DNA of 64,000 nucleotides. It comes from an uncultured Bacteroidales bacterium. GTDB lineage: Bacteria; Bacteroidota; Bacteroidia; Bacteroidales; Paludibacteraceae. Positions 16,986 through 25,180 of the stretch are shown one piece after another. The translations under genes were made by a program, and so were the position numbers. Location of the stretch: assembly GCA_902798965.1 (NCBI GenBank), contig CADBYS010000002.1, positions 1-64,000 on the forward strand, in the 5' to 3' direction. The notes beneath the pieces were generated by a model. The model saw nothing but the letters and a program-made list of their open reading frames with translations, had not been told where the DNA came from and did not search any database. Within the stretch, counting starts at the first letter, position 1; each line of letters opens with the position of its first letter.

Positions 16986-17456
16986 TTAGTAGTTTGTTCG
17001 TTGAGTGGCTGCGTAACTGATCTTCAGGGCATACGCCTTACGTAATTCCTGCTTGATATCAGCGATGATACCCATTCGGGTTTCCTTGTCAGCCTTGATG
17101 CTTACGGTCATCAATCCCTGCTCGGACTCATTCATAGCCGAACGCTCGTTGATGATGTAGTCAGCGATCTCGCTCTTGTCGGCAAACGCGTCATCCAACT
17201 GAATACGTGTTTCCGTACCGAACTGCTTCTGGAACTCCTTGGTAGGTGTACCTACGTAGATGTAGCGAACAAGTGATTTCTTCTCAAGCTTGGTGAGCTC
17301 CGTAGCCTGCGGATTCTGGATCTGTACCTTGTAGGTAACCTCCTTCATCGACGTTACGGACATGAAGAAGAACAGCAGCATGAAGATGATATCAGGCAGT
17401 GAAGATGTGTTCAGTGCCGGCATCTCGCGTTTGTCGTTTCTGCGAATCTTTGCCAT
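16986..17456 (-). CDS. exbD: ExbD/TolR biopolymer transport protein (second copy)
   Basis: 156 residues. The single transmembrane helix near residues 16-35 (LPDIIFMLLFFFMSVTSM) carries the conserved Asp expected for proton coupling. The periplasmic domain follows. It starts 2 bp after the preceding exbD and ends at a terminator. Two ExbD paralogues in one operon is the usual Bacteroidota arrangement for energising TonB-dependent receptors. Confidence 0.9.
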   Translation of the reverse strand: MAKIRRNDKREMPALNTSSLPDIIFMLLFFFMSVTSMKEVTYKVQIQNPQATELTKLEKKSLVRYIYVGTPTKEFQKQFGTETRIQLDDAFADKSEIADYIINERSAMNESEQGLMTVSIKADKETRMGIIADIKQELRKAYALKISYAATQRTNY

Positions 17457-17458
17457 AC

Positions 17459-18040
17459 TTAGTTCCCTCCATAGTTTTTAGGCTCAGCCTCCGAGATCTT
17501 CTGCGGATAAACCTTCTGAATCAGTTTCTGTTCATCCTCATCGAGCTCGTTGAAAGCCTTGTGATAATACTTGTGAGCGCACTCGTCACGCAACTCGTTG
17601 TAAGCCGCTACGAGTTCATTCTGTACATCGAGATATGCCTGGTATTGCGTATCAACGTCGTTCTGGACGGAGATAACGTGGTTCTTGGCATACTTCACAA
17701 CGCCTATAGCGCCACCGAAATCCTCTTCGTAGAGTTTCGGCAGGTTGGCGTCGTCGTTGACGTTAGCAATGAACTCTTTGGCTTTTTCCCGTAGTTGCTT
17801 GACGCTCATCTCCTGGCCTTGCACCATAAGCTGGTTGGCAGAGTTGATTTTTACCACCAACAGGTTACGCTTGTTGATATCCGTATCCTCAATCTTCTGA
17901 TCAGGGGGGATTGGCGCAGGCAGACGACGTGTCAGACCTTGGTTGACATCCATTGATGTGGTCACCAGAAAGAAGATGAGCAGCAAGAATGAGATGTCGG
18001 CCATGGAACTGGCGTTAATCTGTGGGACTTTCTTAGCCAT
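17459..18040 (-). CDS. exbD: ExbD/TolR biopolymer transport protein (first copy)
   Basis: 193 residues. The N-terminal MADISFLLLIFFLVTTSMD segment carries the membrane helix and its essential Asp. The periplasmic part is longer than in the other ExbD. The gene lies 15 bp after the four-helix protein and directly before the second exbD. With ExbB it forms the inner-membrane motor that couples the proton gradient to TonB. Confidence 0.9.
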   Translation of the reverse strand: MAKKVPQINASSMADISFLLLIFFLVTTSMDVNQGLTRRLPAPIPPDQKIEDTDINKRNLLVVKINSANQLMVQGQEMSVKQLREKAKEFIANVNDDANLPKLYEEDFGGAIGVVKYAKNHVISVQNDVDTQYQAYLDVQNELVAAYNELRDECAHKYYHKAFNELDEDEQKLIQKVYPQKISEAEPKNYGGN

Positions 18041-18055
18041 AATTGTTCATTGATT

Positions 18056-18532
18056 TTATTTACGTGAACGTGAAATGCATGCACCTACAATCACGGTGAT
18101 GATAGTAGCGGCAAACAAGATATATACCAGATACATAACGGCGTCAGCCATCTGTGCCCAGAATCCTACGTTGTCCGTTCCTTCGTAACCGATGATGTGC
18201 AGTTCTTCGGGGCTACCCAGCATCCAGCATACGACGCAGAGCAGTACAGCTCCACCTACTACGCACAGACTGCGGATGGCACGTTTCGGATTGTACTTGA
18301 AGTCACTGCCCAATTTTACTACCAGTACGCACAAGGTAATCAGCACAGCTATTCCCAGCAGGATATAGATCCAGGTCAGGAACAGATCGGAGAATTTCGG
18401 GATATCCAGGAAGTCTCCTGCCACCTCCATAGCGCCGCTGTTTCCGCCCAGGAAGAACGCAGCGATAACTGCGATACCCAGAGCCAGCAACGTCCATAGG
18501 GTAATCTTCGGAATCATTTTATAGTTCTTCAT
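18056..18532 (-). CDS. Four-helix membrane protein of the exb operon
   Basis: 158 residues with four predicted membrane segments (about residues 8-28, 48-68, 88-106, 128-152) and a short loop between helices 3 and 4. It lies between exbB and exbD on the same strand with short gaps, so it is presumably an accessory part of the TonB-energising complex. The family is seen in similar Bacteroidota operons but I know of no assigned function. Confidence 0.7.
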   Translation of the reverse strand: MKNYKMIPKITLWTLLALGIAVIAAFFLGGNSGAMEVAGDFLDIPKFSDLFLTWIYILLGIAVLITLCVLVVKLGSDFKYNPKRAIRSLCVVGGAVLLCVVCWMLGSPEELHIIGYEGTDNVGFWAQMADAVMYLVYILFAATIITVIVGACISRSRK

Positions 18533-18578
18533 AACTTACTCTTTTTAATAGTTAAACAATAGTGAGCAGTTATGCCGA

Positions 18579-19397
18579 TTACTTCTTCTGAGCCTTGTCG
18601 TAAGCTACTACGATATCCAGGAGGCTAATCGAGCTGTCTTCCATCTCGTTAACCAGGCCTTCAATCAAGCTGAGGATGTAATTGTAGAACAACTGGAGGA
18701 TAACGGCGATAATCAAACCGAGCAAGGTGGTCAACAGAGCGACCTTGATACCACCGGCAACAACGGTAGCCGAGATATCACCTACTTGTTGGATCTTATC
18801 GAAGGCCTCGATCATACCGATGATGGTACCCAAGAATCCGAGAGACGGAGCGATAGCGATGAACAGGGTGATCCAGCTCAGGTTCTTCTCGAGCAAGCCG
18901 AGTTGAACGCCGCCGTAAGAAGCAACGGTCTTCTCAACTACATCAATACCTTCGTTGTAGCGGCTCAAGCCCTGGTAGAAGATACTTGCTACAGGTCCGC
19001 GAGTCTCGCGGCAAACCTCGAGAGCTGCGTCAATGCCTTTCTTGTTCAGAGCCTCTTCAATCTTAGCCAGCAGCACTTTGGTGTTCGTCTTGCTGAGCGA
19101 CAGATAGATGATACGCTCAATGCAGAGAGCCAAACCGAATACGAGAGTAACCAGGGTCAGAGCCATGAAGCCGGCACCACCCTCGATGAATTTCGTTTTC
19201 AGCGTCTTGTGAAGAGCTACCAAGCCCGTGGCTTCCTCAGCCGGAGCGGCTACTTCTTCAGCAGGAACTACTGCGTTTTCATCAACTTGCTCTACTGCAG
19301 CTTCAGCAGCGGGAGCTGCCTCTGCCTCTTGAGCTACTGCAACACCGCCAAAGGCCAGCATTGCGATTACCGTGAAGGTTGCAAAAAGTTTTTTCAT
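18579..19397 (-). CDS. exbB: ExbB/TolQ/MotA proton-channel family protein
   Basis: 272 residues. Unlike enterobacterial ExbB it begins with a cleavable-looking signal (LFATFTVIAMLAFGGVAVAQ) and an Ala/Glu-rich linker (residues about 22-58), typical of Bacteroidota members. Three membrane helices follow, with the conserved SLGFLGTIIGMIEAF and TTLLGLIIAVILQ channel segments. It is the first gene of exbB, four-helix protein, exbD, exbD. Confidence 0.9.
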   Translation of the reverse strand: MKKLFATFTVIAMLAFGGVAVAQEAEAAPAAEAAVEQVDENAVVPAEEVAAPAEEATGLVALHKTLKTKFIEGGAGFMALTLVTLVFGLALCIERIIYLSLSKTNTKVLLAKIEEALNKKGIDAALEVCRETRGPVASIFYQGLSRYNEGIDVVEKTVASYGGVQLGLLEKNLSWITLFIAIAPSLGFLGTIIGMIEAFDKIQQVGDISATVVAGGIKVALLTTLLGLIIAVILQLFYNYILSLIEGLVNEMEDSSISLLDIVVAYDKAQKK

Positions 19398-19461
19398 GAG
19401 ATTGTGTTTTTTTTATAGTACTTTATTATTTTTTATTCGTTAATGAGAATCTATTTTGATT

Positions 19462-19713
19462 CCGCGGCTCGCCGCAAGAATCTCCGCCGGGGATTGCTTC
19501 GTAATCCCCACAAGCTGCCGCTGGCACCTTGTTCAAAGCTTTTGTGTCAATCCGTGTCCGGAAGTAAACTTCCTTCCACGGCTCGCCGCAGGAATCTCCG
19601 CCGGGGATTTCTTCGTAATCCCCACAAGCTGCCGCTGGCACCTTGTTCAAAGCTTTTGTGTCAATCCGTGTCCGGAAGTAAACTTCCTTCCACGGCTCGC
19701 CGCAAAATCTTTG
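19462..19713 (-). repeat. 114-bp tandem repeat downstream of tRNA-Ser(GGA)
   Basis: The 114-bp unit starts at 19462 and 19576, with a partial third copy at 19690 that runs into the tRNA 3' end. Two full copies are almost identical. Each contains, on the minus strand, a hairpin ACAAGGTGCC-AGC-GGCAGCTTGT, then GGGGATTACGAAGNAATCCCC, then GGAAGTTTACTTCC. The middle hairpin resembles a tRNA T-arm with an altered loop, and GCGGCGAGCC after it matches sequence just beyond the tRNA. The open frame across it (KVPAAACGDYE repeated) is unlikely to be a gene. Confidence 0.85.
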
Positions 19714-19801
19714 CGGAGAGACGGGGATTCGAACCCCGGAAACCCTTTTGGAGTTTACACGCTTTCCAGGCGTGCCTCTTCAACCACTCGAGCATCTCTC
19801 C
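19714..19801 (-). tRNA. tRNA-Ser (anticodon GGA)
   Basis: 88 nt. Acceptor GGAGAGA/TCTCTCC with discriminator G, anticodon loop CTGGAAA, long variable arm typical of serine tRNA, T-arm GGGGTTCGAATCCCC. CCA is not encoded. A TACCTTTG promoter box lies upstream at 19958-19965 and structured element A lies between the promoter and the tRNA. Confidence 0.93.
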
Positions 19802-19808
19802 TTTCGCG

Positions 19809-19906
19809 TTCGGCAAATCGTGCTTACGGATGTCGCGCTGCAACATAAAGCGCACGATTGCCTCCGCTCTTCGAAAAACAACGTTGGCACGTTCTTTTTC
19901 GAGATT
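19809..19906 (-). repeat. Structured dispersed element, copy A
   Basis: On the minus strand: a long hairpin TCGAAAAA-G-AACGT...ACGTT-G-TTTTTCGA, the linker AGAGCGGAGGC, an outer stem GGCAATCGTGC...GCACGATTTGCC enclosing CTTT and the hairpin ATGTTGC-AGC-GCGACAT. It ends 8 bp before the tRNA-Ser(GGA) 5' end and so lies in its leader. Copies B, C and D share the layout with different stem sequences. Confidence 0.75.
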
Positions 19907-19957
19907 AAATTGAACCTCGTGTTATACCTTTTTGAGGGCTTAGCACGTAATCGGGTA

Positions 19958-19965
19958 CAAAGGTA
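19958..19965 (-). promoter_or_regulatory. Promoter box for tRNA-Ser(GGA)
   Basis: TACCTTTG on the minus strand matches the Bacteroidota TAnnTTTG consensus, about 155 bp upstream of the tRNA with element A in between. Confidence 0.6.
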
Positions 19966-20080
19966 CAAAAAATTTTTGATATTTCAAAACGTTTTGGCAA
20001 AAAAAATGATTATTTTTGTATTTTTTTTCAAAATTGCATCACTTTTTAGCATTTTGCGGGTCAAAATTTGCAATTTTTGA

Positions 20081-20911
20081 TTATTTTGCGTCAGGAAGTC
20101 GGAAAAGTTTACGGCTGTTGGCCGATGTCACTTCAATTACCTCTTGCGGGGTGCAGTTGTATATTTCCGCCAACTTCATGGCTACGTATTGCATATATAT
20201 CGGTTCGTTTCGTTCGCCCCGGTGCGGGGTAGGTGCCAGGTATGGTGCGTCTGTCTCCAGCAGCAGTCGCTCCAGCGGTACGTTCTTGAGGTTTTCCGCC
20301 AGTTTGCTGTTCTTGAAAGTGAGTACGCCGCCTATGCCCAGGTACATTCCCATCTTCAGCCACTCTTCCGCCACTTCTGCGCTGCCGCTGAAGCAATGTA
20401 TGACACCCAAACATTTGCCATTTGGCCATTTGCCATTTGCCATTTGGCTATTGATATGTTCTTTGACTATTTGCAATGAATCGGCAGTGGCATCACGGTT
20501 GTGGATGATCACGGGTAAGTCAAGTTCGTCAGCCCAGCGCAGCTGGGTGCGCAGTACCTCATGTTGCGCAGCATCGAACTCGCGGGTATAATGGTAGTCT
20601 AATCCTATCTCGCCGATGGCTACGATGCGCTCGCTGATATCCAAGCCGGGGCGGGTGTGCTCAAGTATGGCAGCGTGCAGCACTTCCAGTTGCTCCTTCC
20701 AGTCTTCGAGCACGTTCTGCGGATGCAAGCCCAATACAGGATAGCAGAATCCCCGCCAACGGCGGCATATATCGAAGATACCGTCAATCGAATGCATATC
20801 CACACCCGGCACAACGATGGCCTCTATGCCTCCGTCCTTCTGGCGCTGCAGGAACTCTTCGCGGTCGGCTGCATACGCCTCTTCATCTACATGACAATGG
20901 CTGTCTATCAT
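20081..20911 (-). CDS. tatD: TatD-family metal-dependent deoxyribonuclease
   Basis: 276 residues, TIM-barrel hydrolase. Metal ligands are visible: N-terminal DSHCHVD, AIGEIGLDYHY, VIIHNRDA, and the C-terminal LETDAPYLAP. TatD proteins are 3'-5' DNases/RNases linked to DNA repair or RNA quality control. The start overlaps the queA stop by 4 bp, making it the last gene of the GH53-rlmL-queA-tatD operon. A TTTGCCA mini-repeat adds NSQMANGKWPNGK between beta strands. Confidence 0.9.
   Translation of the reverse strand: MIDSHCHVDEEAYAADREEFLQRQKDGGIEAIVVPGVDMHSIDGIFDICRRWRGFCYPVLGLHPQNVLEDWKEQLEVLHAAILEHTRPGLDISERIVAIGEIGLDYHYTREFDAAQHEVLRTQLRWADELDLPVIIHNRDATADSLQIVKEHINSQMANGKWPNGKCLGVIHCFSGSAEVAEEWLKMGMYLGIGGVLTFKNSKLAENLKNVPLERLLLETDAPYLAPTPHRGERNEPIYMQYVAMKLAEIYNCTPQEVIEVTSANSRKLFRLPDAK
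20411..20449. repeat. TTTGCCA mini-repeat inside tatD
   Basis: Four to five TTTGCCA/TTTGGCCA words in frame, encoding an Asn/Gly/Lys-rich loop of TatD. Confidence 0.7.
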
Positions 20912-22149
20912 AACTCTTTTGTCTTTTGCCTAAACAATATCGACGAATCGCCGTAACTGAGGAACCGGAAGTCGTGGCTCAGGGCGTAGTCGTATATCGT
21001 GTGCCAGTTGCCGCCCACAAATGCCGACACGAGCAGCAGCAGGGTGGATTTGGGCTGGTGGAAGTTCGTGATCAGTACATCTACCACGTGGAAGTCGTAC
21101 CCGGGACGGATCATGATCTGTGTCTCGGCGTGCAGTGTGTCTTGCCCGGTGGCATTCAGGTAGTCGAGTATGGCTTGCAGCGCCTCGTGAGCGCTCACTG
21201 CGTACGAGCGCTCGTAGGGCTCATGTTGGTCAATGTGGATGGTTTCGATGTTTCGATATCTCGATATTTCGATATTTCGAAGCCTGCACCCGATGAAGTA
21301 CAGTGACTCGAGTGTGCGCATCGATGTGGTGCCCACGGCAACTATGTGCCCGAGATTAGCCATCACGTCGGCTATAGCCTGCCGCGGCACGGCAATGATC
21401 TCCGTATGCATGGGATGCTCGTTGGCATCCTCGACCTTGACGGGCAGGAACGTGCCTGCACCTACATGCAGTGTCAGTTCGGTGGTGCGGATGCCACGGC
21501 TACGCAGGTCAGCGAGCACGTTGTTGGTGAAGTGCAGACCGGCTGTAGGTGCAGCTACCGATCCTTTGATGCGCGAATAGACGGTCTGGTAGGTGGTCTT
21601 GTCGCTCTCTTCGGATTTGCGGTTGAGGTAGGGGGGGATAGGTAGTTCGCCTATGGCCTCAAGCAGTTCGCTGAAGGCTACGGACGAATCGTCCCAACTG
21701 AATCGGATGGCGTACGTGTTGCCTTGTGGCTCTCCTTTATGCGCGCGCAGGCGCACAATACGCGTACCTAATTGTATTGTCTGCTCTACGTACTCGGTGT
21801 TGAACTTCTTGGCGTTGCCGACAATACATTTCCATATGCAACCCGTTGTCGAGCTCAGCGACAACTGGTAGTCGTACGGCTCGATAGGTGCCAGGCAGAA
21901 CACTTCGATGCGGGCACCGGTAGTCTTGTGAAACACCAGCCGCGCCTGAATGACGCGGGTGTTGTTATATACCAGGAGCGATCCTTGGGGGATATATTCG
22001 CCTATGCGGAAGAACTTATCTTCGCTCACTCGGCCGTCGCGGTACACGAGCAGCTTGCTGTGGTCTCTTTCCGCGAGCGGGTACTTGGCGATCCTCTCGT
22101 CCGTGAGCGGATAGTCGTACTCGCTTATCAGTATGGGGTTTTCTGTCAT
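20908..22149 (-). CDS. queA: S-adenosylmethionine:tRNA ribosyltransferase-isomerase (QueA)
   Basis: 413 residues. It transfers the ribosyl part of SAM to 7-aminomethyl-7-deazaguanine in tRNA to make epoxyqueuosine. Family stretches include YPLAERDHSKLLVY, VYNNTRVIQARL, GSVAAPTAGLHFT, LHVGAGTFLPV and VLITNFHQPKSTLLLL. It overlaps tatD by 4 bp. The rlmL frame also runs into this gene from upstream. A mini-repeat at 21241-21281 encodes RLRNIEISRYRNIETI after FIGC, an unusual insertion in an otherwise conserved enzyme. Confidence 0.92.
   Translation of the reverse strand: MTENPILISEYDYPLTDERIAKYPLAERDHSKLLVYRDGRVSEDKFFRIGEYIPQGSLLVYNNTRVIQARLVFHKTTGARIEVFCLAPIEPYDYQLSLSSTTGCIWKCIVGNAKKFNTEYVEQTIQLGTRIVRLRAHKGEPQGNTYAIRFSWDDSSVAFSELLEAIGELPIPPYLNRKSEESDKTTYQTVYSRIKGSVAAPTAGLHFTNNVLADLRSRGIRTTELTLHVGAGTFLPVKVEDANEHPMHTEIIAVPRQAIADVMANLGHIVAVGTTSMRTLESLYFIGCRLRNIEISRYRNIETIHIDQHEPYERSYAVSAHEALQAILDYLNATGQDTLHAETQIMIRPGYDFHVVDVLITNFHQPKSTLLLLVSAFVGGNWHTIYDYALSHDFRFLSYGDSSILFRQKTKEL
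21241..21281. repeat. TTTCGATA mini-repeat inside queA
   Basis: Four to five TTTCGATA/TCTCGATA words in frame. They match the word cluster between the efflux genes at 7640-7680. Confidence 0.7.
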
Positions 22150-23422
22150 AATCTTTTTTATTTTGGGGTCCCCGACGCAACCGTGAGGTTGTGGTGGGGA
22201 GAGCGGAGGCCGGCTGAGCTTTAAGACCGCTGTGCGGGCTTCCGTGCGATGCCTTGCCGAACGCGGCTTTCCATTCCTTATGTTCGCCCGCGAACAATTC
22301 GTATTGGTTGAACAGGCAATCCAGCTCGCCGTTCATCAGGTGCAGTTTCTGCGAAGGTTTGAGCCCGATGCATTTCAGCGCTTCCTCGTTGCTGGAGATG
22401 ATCCACGCCGTGGCTCCCGTGAATTGGAACTTCAGCGCCTTGCCTATCTCGCTGTACAGGCGCAGCACGTCTTTGTCCTGCGCCAAGCGTTCGCCGTAGG
22501 GTGGGTTGATCAGTACGAGTGCTTCGGGGGTGCCTTGCTCATGTTTGATCTCCTCGATACGAATCTGCTTGATGTCGATGTACTTCTGCAGTCCCGCCGC
22601 ACGCACGTTTTTCAATGCAGCCTGCACGGCGTAGAACCCTGCATCCGAGCCGTAGATGTGATGCGCGAACTCACGTTCGTCGCTGTCGTCCTGACTCAGG
22701 GTGTCGAACAGGTCTTGGTTGAAATCTTTCCACTTCTCGAACGCAAAATGCTTGCGGAAGATTCCCGGTGGTATGTTCAGGGCGATCAGTGCCGCCTCTA
22801 TCAGTATCGTTCCCGAGCCGCACATGGGGTCGTACAGGTCGCTTTGTCCGTTCCAGCCTGCCAGCAGCAACATGCCTGCTGCCAGCGCCTCGTTGATGGG
22901 CGCCTCGGTGTTCGCCACGCGCCAGCCGCGTTTGTGCAGACTCTCCCCGCTACTGTCCAGCGAGATGGTCACCGTCCTATCGGCTATATGTACGTTGATA
23001 TACAGGTCAGGGTCGGTGATGCGTACGTTCGGGCGCTTGCCGTACTTGTCGTTGAACTGATCGACGATGGCATCCTTCACCTTGTAAGTCACGTAGCGCG
23101 AGTGGCGGAAGGTCTCCGAATACACCGTGGCATCGATGCTGAAGGTCGTTGTCAAGTCCATGTACTGCTCCCATTCGATCTTCTTGACCTCCTCATACAC
23201 GCCATCCGCATCCTCAGCGCGGAAAGTAGCGATAGGTACGAGCACGCGCGAGGCGGTTCGTAGCCACAGGTTGGCTTTGTACAGAACACTCTTGTCGCCG
23301 CGGAACGTTACGGCGCGACGACCGAGTTCAATATCATTGCCGCCAATGGCTGCTATCTCGCCTGCCAGCACCTCTTCCAGACCCTTGAAGGTCTTGGCGA
23401 TCATTGTAAATTCAGAATCCAT
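22016..23422 (-). CDS. rlmL: RlmL-type 23S rRNA guanine N2-methyltransferase
   Basis: 468 residues as an open frame. N-terminal MIAKTFKGLEEVLAGEI and THUMP region (about 1-170), then a Rossmann methyltransferase with LYDPMCGSGTILIEAA and catalytic NPPYGER. The start at 23422 overlaps the GH53 stop by 11 bp. The conserved protein appears to end near FNQYELFAGE; after that the frame continues through structured element C (AAFGKASHG...) and 134 bp into queA in another frame, giving a basic tail that I consider non-native. It methylates G2445-type positions of 23S rRNA. Confidence 0.88.
   Translation of the reverse strand: MDSEFTMIAKTFKGLEEVLAGEIAAIGGNDIELGRRAVTFRGDKSVLYKANLWLRTASRVLVPIATFRAEDADGVYEEVKKIEWEQYMDLTTTFSIDATVYSETFRHSRYVTYKVKDAIVDQFNDKYGKRPNVRITDPDLYINVHIADRTVTISLDSSGESLHKRGWRVANTEAPINEALAAGMLLLAGWNGQSDLYDPMCGSGTILIEAALIALNIPPGIFRKHFAFEKWKDFNQDLFDTLSQDDSDEREFAHHIYGSDAGFYAVQAALKNVRAAGLQKYIDIKQIRIEEIKHEQGTPEALVLINPPYGERLAQDKDVLRLYSEIGKALKFQFTGATAWIISSNEEALKCIGLKPSQKLHLMNGELDCLFNQYELFAGEHKEWKAAFGKASHGSPHSGLKAQPASALPTTTSRLRRGPQNKKDYDRKPHTDKRVRLSAHGREDRQVPARGKRPQQAARVPRRPSERR
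22165..22264 (+). repeat. Structured dispersed element, copy C
   Basis: On the plus strand: CCCC-GACG-CAACC-GTGA-GGTTG-TGGT-GGGG hairpin, the linker AGAGCGGAGGC, then GAGCTTT and the hairpin AAGACCGC-TGT-GCGGGCTT followed by CCGTGCG and TTGCCGAACGCG. It spans the 3' part of rlmL and lies 15 bp from the queA start, antisense to both genes. Confidence 0.72.
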
Positions 23423-24758
23423 ACAGGTTGTACTCCTTGTCGCCTTTGATGATTAGGATTTGTCCGTCGCGCAGGATCTTGCGTATGCCGGAGGTGTTGC
23501 TCGTTGTGGATTCAACGGCAGACTGCTGCTCGGGCAGGAAGTTCTTCATATAGTACGGCGCGCAGACATCGGCTGCGGTCTGTGTTTCCGATACGCTGCC
23601 TGTTTTGTTGATTTTGTGACCGTTGGAGGCGGTGCCCTCATCCCAGAACCCGCGGTTCGACCACGTCTCCTCTACCAAGCCTTCTTTTGTGTTCCAGTTG
23701 ACATTATCGCCGTTGCCGAGATCTTCCGGATACCAATAATTGATACCGTCCACATTATCAAGCGGCTTGAGTGCGTCCACCAGGTCGCGAACGAAGTTAT
23801 ATTGCCCTTGGATGGAACATGGCCATGCATCGCGGGTGTCGTAATTCACGCCTTCGGTCGGCCAATACTGGAAGTTATATGCGCATTCAACAATGTGCAC
23901 ACGCTTGGTGGGGAAAAAGGTCTTCAGGTTCTTGATGGCCTGCACCAGATTGTTCTTGTCGCTCTTATCTTTCACTTGTTCGCTATTCAGATACCCGTGC
24001 CAGAAGGGATAGTAGCTGAGTCCGATAATATCGAAGTCGATACCGCCATTCACCAACTTGTTGTAGTAATATGAGTTGTACCCAGTATTGGTCGGTCGGT
24101 CGGTGTGAATGATGATCTGCGCATTCGGACATACTTCGCGCACGGCATTGCAACCGGCACGGAGCAGACCAAGATACCCCTCCCAGTTGGTACCCTGCTT
24201 GTCGTATGGCGCAACTTTGATACCACACAATCCGTACATGATCTCGTTGCCTACCTGCACGAGGTCGGGCGTTGCTCCGGCGGCGTTGAGTGCCGTCAGT
24301 ACGTCGGTTGTGTAGGTGCTTATATGCTCAGCCATAGCGGCATCATCGCTGCCTTTCCACGCTGCAGGTGCCTGGATATGACCGGCATCCACCCAACTGT
24401 CAGAGTAGTGAAAATCCAACAGAAAATACGCACCGGCATCTTTGATGCGTTTGCCCAGTGCTGTTACGTACGTCAGATCCTGACAGATGGCATAATCGGT
24501 ACTCTGATAGTCCGGTGCTTTCTGCTGCGGGTTGACGAAGATGCGTACGCGGAACGTGTTCCAACCGCAGTCTGTGATGCACCAGCTGATCAGATCGCTG
24601 ATTTTCTTGTTGTTTACATCCTTGTAACCCGAACTGTACTGCTCATACTGCGGCAGCATGGATATGTCGCCGCCCACGTAACGTTGATGCGCGGATTGAG
24701 CGCGTACACACAGCAAACTTGCGCTAATAGCAAGGGTAAGCAAAACGAACTTTTTCAT
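23412..24758 (-). CDS. GH53 endo-beta-1,4-galactanase (arabinogalactan hydrolase)
   Basis: 448 residues from the ATG at 24758, which opens a signal peptide (KKFVLLTLAISASLLCVRAQ). GH53 features: GGDISMLPQYEQ, NTFRVRIFVNP, LLDFHYSDSW, acid/base Glu in VQVGNEIMYG and nucleophile Glu in HIVECAYNFQ. It cuts galactan side chains of pectin. The C-terminus KILRDGQILIIKGDKEYNL resembles the ends of the two surface proteins at 50901 and 60146, suggesting a shared sorting or anchoring tail. It heads an operon with three tRNA/rRNA/DNA-processing genes, an odd combination. Confidence 0.9.
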   Translation of the reverse strand: MKKFVLLTLAISASLLCVRAQSAHQRYVGGDISMLPQYEQYSSGYKDVNNKKISDLISWCITDCGWNTFRVRIFVNPQQKAPDYQSTDYAICQDLTYVTALGKRIKDAGAYFLLDFHYSDSWVDAGHIQAPAAWKGSDDAAMAEHISTYTTDVLTALNAAGATPDLVQVGNEIMYGLCGIKVAPYDKQGTNWEGYLGLLRAGCNAVREVCPNAQIIIHTDRPTNTGYNSYYYNKLVNGGIDFDIIGLSYYPFWHGYLNSEQVKDKSDKNNLVQAIKNLKTFFPTKRVHIVECAYNFQYWPTEGVNYDTRDAWPCSIQGQYNFVRDLVDALKPLDNVDGINYWYPEDLGNGDNVNWNTKEGLVEETWSNRGFWDEGTASNGHKINKTGSVSETQTAADVCAPYYMKNFLPEQQSAVESTTSNTSGIRKILRDGQILIIKGDKEYNLYGF

Positions 24759-24789
24759 GATTGTTTGTTGTTTTTCAAAAATGACTTTG

Positions 24790-24797
24790 CAAAGATA
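24790..24797 (-). promoter_or_regulatory. Promoter box for the GH53-rlmL-queA-tatD operon
   Basis: TATCTTTG on the minus strand, about 32 bp upstream of the GH53 start codon. Confidence 0.65.
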
Positions 24798-24861
24798 CAC
24801 AATTTTTCGCAAATATGCAAGAAAAAATGCAAATAAATTTGTTTTTTTCCAAAAAATACTG

Positions 24862-24869
24862 TATCTTTG
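24862..24869 (+). promoter_or_regulatory. Promoter box for tRNA-Ser(UGA)
   Basis: TATCTTTG on the plus strand with a TTTG about 20 bp upstream. Transcription would pass through element D into the tRNA. Confidence 0.65.
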
Positions 24870-24898
24870 CATGCTTTTTTGGCAAAAACACCCGAAAT

Positions 24899-25001
24899 GG
24901 GGTCCCCGACGCAAACCAAGCCGTAGGCTGTTTGTGGTGGGGAAGAGCCGAGACACGCGTCGCCTTTATGCCGCCAAGCGGCATCCGATGCGATCGCGAT
25001 G
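24899..25001 (+). repeat. Structured dispersed element, copy D
   Basis: CCCC-GACG-CAAAC...GTTTG-TGGT-GGGG hairpin with an inner AGCC-GTA-GGCT, the linker AGAGCCGAGAC, outer stem CGCGTCGC...GCGATCGCG, CTTT, and a perfect inner hairpin ATGCCGC-CAA-GCGGCAT followed by CCGATGCG. It lies between the promoter and tRNA-Ser(UGA), in the same orientation relative to the tRNA as copy A. Confidence 0.75.
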
Positions 25002-25012
25002 TTGAAGGCGTA

Positions 25013-25097
25013 GGAAAGTTGGCGGAGTGGTCGATCGCGGCGGTCTTGAAAACCGTTGACCTGAGAGGGTCCGGGGGTTCGAATCCCTCACTTTCCG
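25013..25097 (+). tRNA. tRNA-Ser (anticodon UGA)
   Basis: 85 nt. Acceptor GGAAAGT/ACTTTCC, anticodon loop CTTGAAA (TGA anticodon), long variable arm, T-arm GGGGGTTCGAATCCCT, discriminator G. CCA is not encoded. Confidence 0.93.
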
Positions 25098-25127
25098 CAA
25101 GAAAGTTCGGGAACAGATGGAAAATGA

Positions 25128-25160
25128 AAAAGAGGAAACTAACGGTTTTCTCTTTTTGTT
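25128..25160 (+). terminator. Terminator after tRNA-Ser(UGA)
   Basis: AAAGAGGAAAC pairs with GGTTTTCTCTTT around a short loop and is followed by TTTTTGTTTT. Confidence 0.55.
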
Positions 25161-25180
25161 TTACAGCTGTTCACGAAAAA

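Noticed and set aside
19426-19650. Minus-strand frame with repeated KVPAAACGDYE
   Set aside because: It is created by the 114-bp non-coding tandem repeat next to a tRNA; no start context or homology.
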